NCBI GenBank assembly: GCA_045577415.1
Contig: JAZNII010000045.1
Span: 1 to 64,000 of the forward strand
DNA length: 64,000 nucleotides
Direction: 5' to 3'
Source of the DNA: SVTX01 sp045577415
GTDB taxonomy: Bacteria; Bacillota; Clostridia; Oscillospirales; CAG-272
Position 1 is the stretch's first letter. Every line of letters begins with the position of its first letter. The notes beneath the pieces were generated by a model that saw only the letters and a program-made list of their open reading frames with translations, was not told the DNA's origin and did no database searches. The position numbers were made by a program, and so were the translations under genes. Below are positions 9,051 to 17,529 of this stretch, piece by piece.

Positions 9051-9755
9051 ATGAAGCACGATGAATTGATAAGCTTTGATCCCAAGTTAAACGTAAAAGA
9101 CACCTTGAACTTGGTTTTTGAAGAGATAAGAGAGGACGTTGCGGCGTTCAGACAAAGAGACCCTGCTGCAAAGAGCAACGTGGAGATAGTTCTGCTTTAT
9201 TCGGGCTTTCACGCGATACTTGCGTACCGTGTGGCGCATAAGCTCTATATAAGCGGTCATACCTTTTCTGCCAGAGCGGTCAGCCAGATAGCAAAATTTT
9301 TCACAGGCATCGAGATACACCCCGGAGCTACTATCGGCAAAAGATTGGTCATAGACCACGGAATGGGTGTGGTCATAGGCGAGACGACCGAGATAGGCGA
9401 CGACTGCACTATTTATCAGGGTGTTACTCTGGGCGGTACGGGTAAGGACATAGGCAAGCGCCATCCCACCATCGGCAACAATGTGCTTGTGGGCGCAGGA
9501 GCAAAGGTTCTCGGTCCTATTCTGATCGACGATAACAGTAAGGTGGCGGCAAACGCCGTTGTCCTCAAAAATATCGCGGGCAACAGTACCGCAGTGGGAA
9601 TTCCCGCGAGAGTTGTGAGACAAGAGGGAAGACGTGTTGACGATCTTGATCAGGTACACATCCCCGACCCCGTTGCTCAGGAAATAAACAGACTTGAAGA
9701 AAAGCTTGCGTCTCTCTCCCGTGAGATAGAGGAGCTGAAGGCGGCAAAGAAGTAA
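9051..9755 (+). CDS. cysE: Serine O-acetyltransferase
   Basis: 234 residues. CysE makes O-acetyl-L-serine from serine and acetyl-CoA, the first step of cysteine synthesis. Seen: the N-terminal helical part, then a left-handed beta-helix of hexapeptide repeats (IHPGATIG, VIDHGMGVVIGETTEIGDD, GVTLGGTGKD, KRHPTIGNNVLVGAGAKVLG). The conserved Asp-His of IDHG and the His of KRHP are present. The C-terminal ~40 residues after ARVVRQEG form an extra helical tail rich in Glu, Lys and Leu, probably a coiled coil. AGGA lies just ahead of the start. First gene of a four-gene operon. Confidence 0.95.
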   Translation: MKHDELISFDPKLNVKDTLNLVFEEIREDVAAFRQRDPAAKSNVEIVLLYSGFHAILAYRVAHKLYISGHTFSARAVSQIAKFFTGIEIHPGATIGKRLVIDHGMGVVIGETTEIGDDCTIYQGVTLGGTGKDIGKRHPTIGNNVLVGAGAKVLGPILIDDNSKVAANAVVLKNIAGNSTAVGIPARVVRQEGRRVDDLDQVHIPDPVAQEINRLEEKLASLSREIEELKAAKK

Positions 9756-9786
9756 GATTTAAAGCTGAACAAAGAGGATCTTAAAT

Positions 9787-10683
9787 ATGGTATATATTCT
9801 TTATAACCCTATGGCTCATAGCGGAAATAACGATCTAAACATCATCAATAAGGATGAGAACGCGGATAAGCCTGCTGTGAGAAAGATAAATATAGTCGAT
9901 CTTGATGTGGCGGCTTTTTGCAGCGGACTGACAGAGAACGATCGAGTTCTTATCAGAGGCGGCGACGGCACTCTGCATCACTTTGCGAATCATGCAAAGG
10001 GCGTTGAGTTCCCGTGCAAGGTGTTTATGATACGCTCGGGTACGGGTAACGATTTTCTCAATGATATTGGGCAGATGAACAGCGTGGATCTTGTGGATAT
10101 AAGAGACTATCTCCGCGATCTGCCTATTGTCTCCTTCAAAGGAAAAGAGCTTTGCTTCGTTAACGGAGTTGGTCTTGGAGTTGACGGCGCAGTCTGTCAC
10201 GGAGTCGAGATCTATAAAGTCAAAAACCCCAATAAAAAGGCAAATTATACCGCCATCGCCCTTCAGGAGATCGGTTATAAATACAAGAGACCCGACGCAA
10301 AGATCACTGTTGACGGTGTAACACGCAGCTATGAAAAAGTCTGGGCGGTGTCCACTATGAAGGGCAAGTATTACGGCGGTGGAATGATGATCGCCCCCTC
10401 ACAGGACAGAGAAAGCGGCAAGGTCAGCGTTATGATCATGCACGGCGGAACGAGAGTCAAAGCGCTTTCGGTCTTTGCAAAGGTGAAGAACGGCGGACAT
10501 ATAAAGCATACCGAGATGATCGAGATAGTGGAGGGATATGACGTAAAGGTCGAGTTCAACGCTCCATCCGACCTTCAAGTGGACGGCGAGGTGTATACGG
10601 GCATTATGAAATATTCGGTACACTGCAAAAATGACAAGGGTATTGTGGGAAGCGTTGAGACGGTTGACGGACAGACCGTCTGA
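9787..10683 (+). CDS. Diacylglycerol kinase family (DagK/YegS-like) lipid kinase
   Basis: 298 residues. The fold is that of bacterial soluble lipid kinases (DagK, YegS). Seen: ILYNPMAHSG at the start, the nucleotide-binding GGDGT (58-62) followed by LHHFAN, RSGTGNDF, and the late motifs YYGGGMMIAPSQDRESG and SDLQVDGE. It would phosphorylate diacylglycerol or a similar lipid at the membrane, feeding phospholipid or lipoteichoic-acid turnover. No membrane segments. 31 bases after cysE with its own AGAGGA site. Exact substrate not deducible. Confidence 0.88.
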   Translation: MVYILYNPMAHSGNNDLNIINKDENADKPAVRKINIVDLDVAAFCSGLTENDRVLIRGGDGTLHHFANHAKGVEFPCKVFMIRSGTGNDFLNDIGQMNSVDLVDIRDYLRDLPIVSFKGKELCFVNGVGLGVDGAVCHGVEIYKVKNPNKKANYTAIALQEIGYKYKRPDAKITVDGVTRSYEKVWAVSTMKGKYYGGGMMIAPSQDRESGKVSVMIMHGGTRVKALSVFAKVKNGGHIKHTEMIEIVEGYDVKVEFNAPSDLQVDGEVYTGIMKYSVHCKNDKGIVGSVETVDGQTV

Positions 10684-10710
10684 CACGGCGTCTTATATGG
10701 AAATGAAAAT

Positions 10711-11991
10711 ATGGAAGAAATAATAGCGAAGGACAAGCTCCAAAACGGCGGCGTTTCGTACGAGAACGCGGTATTTATTGCGGTGGAGCTTGGGGAGCAT
10801 ATAATGAGGAGCGGCGGCGAGATAAGCCGAGCTGAGGATACGGTCAGCCGTATCTGCCGAGCTTACGGAGCCGTAACAGTGGACGTCACCGCGATCCTTT
10901 CGGTCATTGTGGTGACTGCTGACTTCGGCGGAGTTAGTATCAACACCTCGCGACGCATCACCGAGATAGGCTCTCATAACCTCGGCAGACTTTCAAGACT
11001 TAACAATCTTTCAAGAAAGGTATGCAGTGAGCGTCCCTCCAAGAAAGAATTTCTTGAAAGCCTTGATAGGATAAACAAAATTTCAAGAGTTGGACCCGTA
11101 CTCAGCGTTGTTGGTGGTGTTCTCGCGGCGGCAGGCTTTGCGGTGTTTTTCGGAGGCGGATGGAAGGATGCGATATTTTCGGGTCTTATCGCCGCGCCAA
11201 TGACACTGCTTATGCGTTATCTGTCCAACACCAAGATGAACAATATCATCGCGAAATTTATCGTCTGCTTCGTGGGCGGTATACTTGCGGTGCTTGTGGA
11301 CAGAATGGGACTTGGATGTAACGTCGATAAAATAATCATCGGAGACATAATGAACGTTATCCCCGGAGTGCTTCTGGCTAATTCGTTCAGAGACCTTTTC
11401 GGCGGAGATATAATGTCGGGATTTTTCCGAATGTGTACGGCTCTGCTCGACGCTATCGCCATCGCCTTCGGCTACGCCGTGGCGATACTTACGCTTGGCG
11501 GAGTTTCCTCGCTTGGCGGAGAGCCGTGGGGTATCGCCGTCATACTTGTAGCTTCAACGGTCGGCACTATGGGTATCATATTGCAGTTCGGCATTGAAAA
11601 AAGAGTGATGCTTTGGGCGTTGCTTTCAAGCATTCTTTGTTGCGCCGCCTACGAAATATCGGTAAGACTGGGTTGCGGAATATTTCTGGCATCGCTTATC
11701 GCGTCGGCTGTGGCGGCGGCGTATTCCGACGTAATGGCGCATCTTATCAAGGTGCCTGCAACCGTTATGATAATTCCCGCAATAGTTCCGCTGGTACCGG
11801 GAGGAAAGCTCTATTATACTATGTACGGCGCGGTCAGCTCCGATATGGCGAATTTCTCCGAAAACGGACTTGGAGCTTTGCAGATAGCGGCGGGACTTGC
11901 CATCGGTATCGTGGCGGTAACTGCCATCTCACGTCCGATAAACGATTATCTTGCCGACAAAAGACAGAAGGATCATAACAAAACAGTTTGA
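10711..11991 (+). CDS. ThrE-type threonine/serine exporter family membrane protein
   Basis: 426 residues. The N-terminal ~110 residues match the cytoplasmic ThrE/YjjP-like region (ELGEHIMRSGGEISRAEDTVSRICRAYG is the typical opening). About ten hydrophobic segments follow, including a second half like YjjB (PATVMIIPAIVPLVPGGKLYYTM). Both halves are in one chain, as in ThrE of actinobacteria. Likely exports threonine or serine. Its place next to cysE, which uses serine, is suggestive but not proof. Short gap to pfp downstream, same operon. Confidence 0.85.
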   Translation: MEEIIAKDKLQNGGVSYENAVFIAVELGEHIMRSGGEISRAEDTVSRICRAYGAVTVDVTAILSVIVVTADFGGVSINTSRRITEIGSHNLGRLSRLNNLSRKVCSERPSKKEFLESLDRINKISRVGPVLSVVGGVLAAAGFAVFFGGGWKDAIFSGLIAAPMTLLMRYLSNTKMNNIIAKFIVCFVGGILAVLVDRMGLGCNVDKIIIGDIMNVIPGVLLANSFRDLFGGDIMSGFFRMCTALLDAIAIAFGYAVAILTLGGVSSLGGEPWGIAVILVASTVGTMGIILQFGIEKRVMLWALLSSILCCAAYEISVRLGCGIFLASLIASAVAAAYSDVMAHLIKVPATVMIIPAIVPLVPGGKLYYTMYGAVSSDMANFSENGLGALQIAAGLAIGIVAVTAISRPINDYLADKRQKDHNKTV

Positions 11992-12024
11992 ACAGATCAT
12001 TATATATTAAGAAAGGTTACAGAT

Positions 12025-13266
12025 ATGGAAATTTTAAAAGGTAATGCGATAGTCGGTCAGTCGGGAGGTCCCACCACGGCTATTAACGCAACTCTTGCAG
12101 GAGTTATCAAGGGAGCAATAAGCTCTGAGCATATAGGCAAGGTGTACGGAATGAAGAACGGTATCGACGGTCTGCTTGCCGACACCGTTATCGATCTTGA
12201 CCCCTATTTCAACTCCGATGCAGACTTTGAAAGACTTAAAAGAACCCCCGCGGCGGCTCTCGGCTCCTGCCGTAAAAAGCTCCCTCGCGAGACAGACGAA
12301 AAATACGCCGAGATCTTTGAAACGATAATTGAAAGATTTAAGAAATACGATATCCGTTATTTCTTCTATATAGGTGGAAACGATTCCATGGATACCGTGG
12401 CAAAGCTTTCAAAATACACCTCGGAATGCGGATATGAGATAAGAGTTATAGGCGTTCCCAAGACTATCGACAACGATCTGCTCGGTACCGACCATACCCC
12501 CGGCTTCGGCTCGGCGGCGAAATATATTTCCGTCACTATGCAGGAGATGCTTCGTGATACCGCGGTGTATACCGTCAAGGCAGTGACTATCGTCGAGATA
12601 ATGGGACGTGACGCGGGCTGGCTTACGGCTTCAAGCGCTTTAGGCAGAGTGCTGGGACTTCCTTATCCCGATCTCGTATATCTTCCCGAAAGAGCCTTTG
12701 ATATGGAGGAGTTCTTTGAGGATGTCAAAGTAGCTCTTGAAAAGAAGCCCAACGTTGTAGTTGCGGTATCCGAGGGCTTGCAGTTTGCCGACGGCAGATA
12801 CGTGGGTGAATCGACGCAGGGAGGCGCAGTAGATGCCTTCGGTCACAAATATCTGGCAGGCACGGGCAAGGCACTTGAGCTTGCGGTCAAGGACAGAATA
12901 GGCTGTAAGGTGCGTTCAGTAGAGCTTAATCTCCCCCAGAGATGCGCGGCGCATATCGCGTCACTTTGCGATATCGAGGAGTCCTTTGGCGTCGGACAGG
13001 CGGCTGTGTCTGCGGCAGTGCAGGGTGTCAGCCGTGAGATGATGGTCATTCTCCGCGATAGCGAGATCGGCGAAAAGTATTCCAGCGTTTACGGTCACAT
13101 GGACATTGATCTTATCGCCAACAAGACCAAATACGTTCCAAAGCACTATATCAACGACAGAGGAAATCAGGTCACCGACGAGTGCCTTAAATATATCCTT
13201 CCTCTTGTGAATGGCGAGTGTTATCCCGAATACCGCGACGGTCTGCCCGTATTCTTCGAGTTCTGA
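12025..13266 (+). CDS. pfp: PPi-dependent 6-phosphofructokinase
   Basis: 413 residues. Phosphofructokinase family by GQSGGPTTAINATL, IGGNDS (116-121), GVPKTIDND (143-151), FGSAAKY and EIMGRDAGWL. ATP enzymes usually read GGDGS and PGTIDND. Here Asp120 in GGNDS and Lys146 in PKTIDND are the residues that block ATP and favour pyrophosphate, so the donor is predicted to be PPi, making the step reversible. Catalytic Asp149 is present. It has AAGAAAGG upstream and is the last gene of the cysE operon, followed by a strong terminator. Confidence 0.92.
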   Translation: MEILKGNAIVGQSGGPTTAINATLAGVIKGAISSEHIGKVYGMKNGIDGLLADTVIDLDPYFNSDADFERLKRTPAAALGSCRKKLPRETDEKYAEIFETIIERFKKYDIRYFFYIGGNDSMDTVAKLSKYTSECGYEIRVIGVPKTIDNDLLGTDHTPGFGSAAKYISVTMQEMLRDTAVYTVKAVTIVEIMGRDAGWLTASSALGRVLGLPYPDLVYLPERAFDMEEFFEDVKVALEKKPNVVVAVSEGLQFADGRYVGESTQGGAVDAFGHKYLAGTGKALELAVKDRIGCKVRSVELNLPQRCAAHIASLCDIEESFGVGQAAVSAAVQGVSREMMVILRDSEIGEKYSSVYGHMDIDLIANKTKYVPKHYINDRGNQVTDECLKYILPLVNGECYPEYRDGLPVFFEF

Positions 13267-13336
13267 TCGAAGTATTTGACTTATTTGTAAATAATTCGTT
13301 ACAAGGACTCTCCAAAAGCTGAATTTAATGATATAA

Positions 13337-13377
13337 TATATCCGTCAGATGCTTTTCTGTCTGACGGATATATTTTT
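13337..13377 (+). terminator. Rho-independent terminator of the cysE-pfp operon
   Basis: A perfect 12-bp stem, 13337-13348 with 13361-13372, a 12-base loop and a T-tract at 13373-13377. Confidence 0.9.
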
Positions 13378-13416
13378 CATTTCCGCGCGCCCTATCGGGT
13401 AAAATATCGTTGACAC

Positions 13417-13457
13417 GGCAACGCCACAAAGCTTATTTTGGATGGCGTTGCCTTTTT
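13417..13457 (+). terminator. Second hairpin terminator before the orphan phage-like gene
   Basis: GGCAACGCC (13417-13425) pairs perfectly with GGCGTTGCC (13444-13452), followed by TTTTT. With the preceding terminator it isolates the gene at 13534 from upstream transcription. Confidence 0.8.
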
Positions 13458-13533
13458 GTGTCTTCTCCCAATGATTATCTGCCAAAGGGTCGATCTGCGG
13501 TTTGAAGAAAAAATGAGAAAGGAGGAGAGATAA

Positions 13534-13857
13534 ATGACGGTTGGAAGTATCCTTGAGCTTTTTGATTCCTTTAAAAGCAACGAGCTGTGCGATTCTGTGA
13601 AGATCGGTTGGATATCGGACGTGGAAGGAAGAATACTTTGCGAGATACACAAGATGCCCTCTGAGACGGCGGTTCTTCCTAAGGGAAGCGAGGATGGTCT
13701 CACCCTGCCCGAAAGCTACGCAAGAGTATATCTGCTTTATATGGCGGCTATGGCGGAGTTTGTAGATGGCAACTATGACGCGTATACAAAGATCAACGGC
13801 GAATTTGAATCCGCGCTTGCCATGTACGCAAGATACTATATCAGAAATCGCAGATAA
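13534..13857 (+). CDS. Orphan small protein resembling a phage structural-module protein
   Basis: 107 residues, with AAAGGAGGAG just ahead of the ATG. The pattern KIGWISDVEGRILCEIHK, then PESYARVYLLYMAAMAEFVDGNYDAYTKINGEFESALAMYARYY, resembles small proteins found beside capsid and head-tail genes in Firmicute siphophages (typical form: WLSELDGRI...YDELYxxYLxAxIDxxNGEYxxYNNSxxxFN). No other phage gene is nearby and I see no promoter of its own. It may be a domesticated remnant. Recognition is from memory of the family pattern only, so moderate confidence. Confidence 0.5.
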   Translation: MTVGSILELFDSFKSNELCDSVKIGWISDVEGRILCEIHKMPSETAVLPKGSEDGLTLPESYARVYLLYMAAMAEFVDGNYDAYTKINGEFESALAMYARYYIRNRR

Positions 13858-13862
13858 TATGG

Positions 13863-13891
13863 TTGACAAATTGACTTTACAGGTGTATAAT
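13863..13891 (+). promoter_or_regulatory. Consensus sigma-A promoter for the CvpA-like gene
   Basis: TTGACA (13863-13868), a 17-base spacer and TATAAT (13886-13891). It starts 5 bases after the stop codon of the phage-like gene. Confidence 0.88.
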
Positions 13892-13944
13892 AAAATATGG
13901 TAAATATTCCAATATATTATTAATCTGAAAGGTTGGTATCATCT

Positions 13945-16587
13945 ATGTTTTGGTTGATTGCTCTCGTGATCGCTGCGGTAATGCTCGTGATCACGTTAGT
14001 TAACGTTATTATGGGTATAGTCAGAGGAACAAAAAAGAGCATCTTCTCGCTTATTGCGGTAGTAGTCTCTGCTATTATTTCAGCAATAATCACGGTTATA
14101 CTTTGTATGCCGTCTTTGCCATTTATTCCCTGGTTAACGGACTTGATGGTAGACGCGCTAGTGTCTGTTAATCCGGAGATGTTCCAGGCGTTTGTAACAG
14201 AGTCTATATATGTGGCGATCTCTTACTATGTATCTATGTTGATCGCGCCGTTTGTTTTTATGTTGCTTTATATAATTATTTCCATAATAGTTTCTACAAT
14301 TGTGGCAATAATTATGTCAATAATTGCAAGAAAGAACAAAACGCGTCCCGAGGCAATCAGCCGTCTTGGCGGCATGGTTGTGGGACTTATATGCGGTCTG
14401 CTCGTTTCTGTGTTCTGCGTTTTCCCCGTGGTCGGTATATGCGATATAGCCGAGGGGGTAATTTACTCTGTCTACGATGACCTTATGGAAGTGGATCAGT
14501 TTAAGGAAGCGATTGAAGAGATGCCTGCTGCTTTGCGCGAGGCTCCACCCGCGATGAAGATCTTTGACTATGTAGGATGCGGGCTGCTTTATGATGCGTT
14601 TTCCGGCTCATTCTTTGAGGGTGATAGAGTAAGCCTTGAGGAAGACGTTAATGTGCTTGTGGATGTAGGAAGTGAGCTGATGTCTATGGACACCGAGTCG
14701 GATAGCTTCAATTCCTCTCACGTTGATGTGATAAAGGCGATCATTTCCAATCTTGACCGTTCACCGCTGATTAAAAATATCATAGCGGAATTTATCGTTA
14801 TAGTAACTAACGAAGAAAACGGCTTCCTTGACGAAGTAGATATGGGTGAATTGATGTCTCCCGTGGTAGACGAAATGATAGACATTATGTCTACGTCCAC
14901 CAAGGACACTCTCACCGATGATCTTACAACCCTTGCAAACGTGCTGGGAATAATAATTGATAGCGAAATACTTGACGATACCGATCCTCAAACTATGCTA
15001 ACAAAGCTTGGAGATGGGCTTGCCTCGGATCTTCTCGTAGAGATCAACAAGAACGAGCGTATGCATCCCGTTGCCGATGAGATCACCCGACTCAGTATCA
15101 GAGCCTTGGCATCTACTCTTGGTATCCCTGCCGATGCCGATGAAAGATACGATGCTCTTATGGATAAGATCGCTGAAGCTCTTAATGAAACGGTCGGACA
15201 GGATGAAGCTTCGAGGCTTGACAACGTAAGTGAAAAGCTTGACACTCTCTTTGCCGATTACGGTATTGAGGTCAATGGAGATGCGCTTGATCATGTTGCA
15301 GAGGGACTTATCGCAGACCTTGGAAACGGAGCGTCGGGTGATAGCGTCAAGGAATTCTTTATGATCTATCATTTTGCTATCGATGAGAGCGGAGAATCTG
15401 CCGAGGCAGACTCGGGCGTTGAATACCTTTCTTCATCAAATAGCGAGGCAATAGTCGTAAACGGCGACGGTACCATCAGTGTCGGTGGCGTTGTGCTTAA
15501 GTATTATAACGCAAATAACTACCGTTCCTCCAAAGCATATAATATGGGCGTTCAGCACGTGTATATCGGAGCTGCAGACACTCTATATTCTGCCGCTACC
15601 ATTAAATCTACCGTTTTGACGGCAGAGGATATTCTTGCAAGTCTCGGACAATATGGTGACTGCGATGATGCTATCGCGGAAGCTCAGAAGGTTGGCGATA
15701 TATTCGCAACAATGTCCGCAATCATTTCCGATAAGGATCTTGACGATCTTGATAGCGCAGAGATATTTGCCGAGCTGGGTCAAGTGTTTGATATGATGAA
15801 GGGTTCTGAAATATTCAAGACCGATTCCGCAAAGAATTTGCTCACTGCTATCCTTCAGTCTGAAAAGATCATAGGCGCTATGGGTCTTTCTCAAAAGGAT
15901 ATGACCGAATTTGCCAACAAGATCAATAGCTACGCGGGTGAGCGTGATAATGGTTACGAGGACGCAACCAAGGCAATTTCCGGAACTCTTAATGCGGTAA
16001 CCAAGGCGTCCGATAAAGAGGCGACCACAGAAGAAAAGGTCGCCGCTACCAAGAATATGATCGATAATGTCAACAAGGACAATGCGGAAATGATAAGCTC
16101 GATGGTGTCGGGCGACATGATAGGCGACTACGGCGTTGCGGTTGACAATTCCGCGTCGGTTTCCGATGCTCTTAAGAACATGATCCATAATATGGCGGAT
16201 TATAAGGAAGGTAATCCTACAGATGAAGATGTTGACAAGGAAGCAGAGGCGGTTACCAAGATGCTTAACCTTGCTATGGTAGGCGCAGGCGAAGGCCCTA
16301 TGTTTGATACAGAGGACGGTGAAAAAGGATCTGTAGCCTCCGATCCCGATAGCTTTATCGCTACCGTGGTCGAGTCTGACGTGGTCATGAAGACCATAAC
16401 TCAGTCGGTAGAGGACAAAGAAGCGGGAAGCAACCCCTACGGCGTAACCTATAATACCGAGGCAGAGAAGGAAACCGTTGCAGCCTCTCTTGAAAAGTAT
16501 TATGAGGAAAACGGCGGCGGAGAAGAGCTTGCCGAGAAACTCACTAACCTCGCTATTGCTATGGACGTTGAAGTAAGCTTTGAATGA
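13945..16587 (+). CDS. Large CvpA-like membrane protein with long acidic exported region
   Basis: 880 residues. The N-terminal ~180 residues carry four to five hydrophobic segments in the CvpA pattern (LVNVIMGIVRGTKKSIFSLIAVV, then two long helices, then GGMVVGLICGLLVSVFCVFPVVG). CvpA proteins are normally 160-200 residues. Here about 700 acidic, helix-rich residues follow, with no further membrane segment and many DDLDS- and EEKV-like stretches. I do not recognise this part; it probably sits outside the membrane. The ATG at 13945 fits GAAAGG (13927-13932) better than an upstream TTG. Own promoter and terminator, so a single-gene unit. Confidence 0.65.
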   Translation: MFWLIALVIAAVMLVITLVNVIMGIVRGTKKSIFSLIAVVVSAIISAIITVILCMPSLPFIPWLTDLMVDALVSVNPEMFQAFVTESIYVAISYYVSMLIAPFVFMLLYIIISIIVSTIVAIIMSIIARKNKTRPEAISRLGGMVVGLICGLLVSVFCVFPVVGICDIAEGVIYSVYDDLMEVDQFKEAIEEMPAALREAPPAMKIFDYVGCGLLYDAFSGSFFEGDRVSLEEDVNVLVDVGSELMSMDTESDSFNSSHVDVIKAIISNLDRSPLIKNIIAEFIVIVTNEENGFLDEVDMGELMSPVVDEMIDIMSTSTKDTLTDDLTTLANVLGIIIDSEILDDTDPQTMLTKLGDGLASDLLVEINKNERMHPVADEITRLSIRALASTLGIPADADERYDALMDKIAEALNETVGQDEASRLDNVSEKLDTLFADYGIEVNGDALDHVAEGLIADLGNGASGDSVKEFFMIYHFAIDESGESAEADSGVEYLSSSNSEAIVVNGDGTISVGGVVLKYYNANNYRSSKAYNMGVQHVYIGAADTLYSAATIKSTVLTAEDILASLGQYGDCDDAIAEAQKVGDIFATMSAIISDKDLDDLDSAEIFAELGQVFDMMKGSEIFKTDSAKNLLTAILQSEKIIGAMGLSQKDMTEFANKINSYAGERDNGYEDATKAISGTLNAVTKASDKEATTEEKVAATKNMIDNVNKDNAEMISSMVSGDMIGDYGVAVDNSASVSDALKNMIHNMADYKEGNPTDEDVDKEAEAVTKMLNLAMVGAGEGPMFDTEDGEKGSVASDPDSFIATVVESDVVMKTITQSVEDKEAGSNPYGVTYNTEAEKETVAASLEKYYEENGGGEELAEKLTNLAIAMDVEVSFE

Positions 16588-16613
16588 TCTGAACGATTTT
16601 GAATAAGTAATTT

Positions 16614-16656
16614 GTCCCTCGCTCGCCCGATTTTGGGTGAGTGGGGGACTTTTTTA
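16614..16656 (+). terminator. Terminator after the CvpA-like gene
   Basis: Left arm 16614-16628 pairs with right arm 16635-16649 (GTCCC...GGGAC outer, CGCCC/GGGTG inner, with G-T pairs), followed by a run of T to 16656. Confidence 0.9.
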
Positions 16657-16747
16657 GGGTTTTCAGCTTAAAATTTTAGCTATGGGACGGACGAAAAGAG
16701 TTTCTGAAAAAAATCTAAAAAAAATTGAGAAAAATTTCAAAAAACAC

Positions 16748-16776
16748 TTGACAAACCCACCTTGTTGTGGTATGAT
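16748..16776 (+). promoter_or_regulatory. Strong promoter of the tRNA cluster, with A-tract UP element
   Basis: TTGACA (16748-16753), a 17-base spacer, TGG and TATGAT (16771-16776). The 50 bases upstream carry phased A-tracts like an UP element, as expected for a stable-RNA promoter. Confidence 0.85.
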
Positions 16777-16826
16777 ATATAGGCGGTCAAAACAAGGGGA
16801 TAAAAACCTCGGTTTGATGTGCTGAT

Positions 16827-16900
16827 GCGAGTGTAGTTCAATGGTAGAATCCCAGCCTTCCAAGCTGGTCGCGTGGGTTCGATTCCCATCACTCGCTCCA
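16827..16900 (+). tRNA. tRNA-Gly (anticodon TCC)
   Basis: 74 bases including encoded CCA. The acceptor stem GCGAGTG pairs with CACTCGC, the anticodon loop is CTTCCAA, and the T-loop is GGTTCGATTCC. First tRNA after the strong promoter. Confidence 0.97.
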
Positions 16901-16901
16901 C

Positions 16902-16946
16902 CGGCAGTGCCGGTCCCGAAAGGGTTTCGTCACTGCCGATTTTTTA
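16902..16946 (+). terminator. Hairpin terminator between tRNA-Gly and tRNA-Arg
   Basis: CGGCAGTG (16902-16909) pairs with CACTGCCG (16931-16938), followed by a T6 run. The following tRNAs must either be transcribed by read-through or have a weak promoter of their own. Confidence 0.85.
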
Positions 16947-16963
16947 TTGAATTTCATAAAAAT

Positions 16964-17040
16964 GTGCCTTTAGCTCAGCTGGATAGAGCAACTGCCTTCT
17001 AAGCAGTAGGTCGGGGGTTCGAGTCCCTCAAGGCACGCCA
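16964..17040 (+). tRNA. tRNA-Arg (anticodon TCT)
   Basis: 77 bases including CCA. The acceptor GTGCCTT pairs with AAGGCAC, the anticodon loop is CTTCTAA and the T-arm contains GGTTCGAGTCC. Confidence 0.97.
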
Positions 17041-17043
17041 GAT

Positions 17044-17121
17044 GGTGGGTATGGCTCAGTTGGTTAGAGCGTCAGGTTGTGGCCCTGAAGGCCGTGGGTT
17101 CGAATCCCATTACTCACCCCA
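17044..17121 (+). tRNA. tRNA-His (anticodon GTG)
   Basis: The acceptor stem GTGGGTA (17045-17051) pairs with TACTCAC (17111-17117). G-1 at 17044 faces C73 at 17118, the identity pair read by HisRS. The anticodon loop is TTGTGGC and CCA is encoded. The last 20 bases are repeated in inverted orientation at 17459-17478, next to hisS. Confidence 0.97.
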
Positions 17122-17122
17122 T

Positions 17123-17155
17123 AAAAAAATCCGAGGTAACACCTCGGATTTTTTT
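17123..17155 (+). terminator. Bidirectional terminator after tRNA-His
   Basis: A perfect 15-bp stem (17123-17137 with 17141-17155), with an A-tract on one side and a T7 tract on the other, and a 3-base loop. Confidence 0.92.
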
Positions 17156-17478
17156 ATGGGCGAGCAACGGGATATTCTCACCAACGGCGCGAGCGGAGCG
17201 AGCAGCCGTCGATGTTTTGCCGTAAGGCAAAACTCGACAAGCAAGCCATAGGCTTGCGTGAGGGTTCAGAATCCCATATAAGAGTCACGATCCGAGGTAA
17301 CACCTCGTATTTTTTTGTGGGTCGAGCAACGGAATATCGCACTCACGGCGCGAGCGAAGCGAGCAACCGTCGACATTTTGCCAAAGGCAAAACTCGACAA
17401 GAGAGCCGAAGGCTTGCGTGAGGGTTCAGAATCCCATTGAAAACCTCGGATTTTTTAATGGGGTGAGTAATGGGATTC
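17131..17478 (+). repeat. Degenerate ~161-bp tandem repeat with tRNA-His T-arm remnants
   Basis: No gene is visible here. The hairpin CCGAGGTAACACCTCG at 17131 recurs at 17292 (161 bases later), and its right half recurs at 17443. Each unit continues with CGAGCAACGG, GCGCGAGC(G)GAGCGAGC, a hairpin of TTTTGCC/GGCAAAA, a small hairpin around AGGCTTGCG, and AGGGTTCAGAATCCCAT, which resembles the tRNA-His T-arm. The block closes with a 20-base perfect inverted copy (17459-17478) of the tRNA-His 3' end (17102-17121). It looks like duplicated, decaying tRNA-plus-terminator sequence. Confidence 0.75.
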
Positions 17479-17483
17479 TAATA

Positions 17484-17521
17484 AAAAATCACCGTGTTCA
17501 TTTTGCAGCACGGTGATTTTT
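17484..17521 (-). terminator. Terminator of hisS (bidirectional)
   Basis: A perfect 13-bp stem, 17484-17496 with 17509-17521, with A5 and T5 ends. It lies 8 bases past the hisS stop. Confidence 0.9.
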
Positions 17522-17529
17522 CATTAATA

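Noticed and set aside
17042..17421. Two short forward frames in and after tRNA-His
   Set aside because: They run through the tRNA and the repeat region; composition follows the repeats, with no ribosome binding site.
17131..17478. CRISPR array
   Set aside because: Only about two and a half units of 161 bases, no unique spacers, no cas genes; better explained by tandem duplication of tRNA-flanking sequence.
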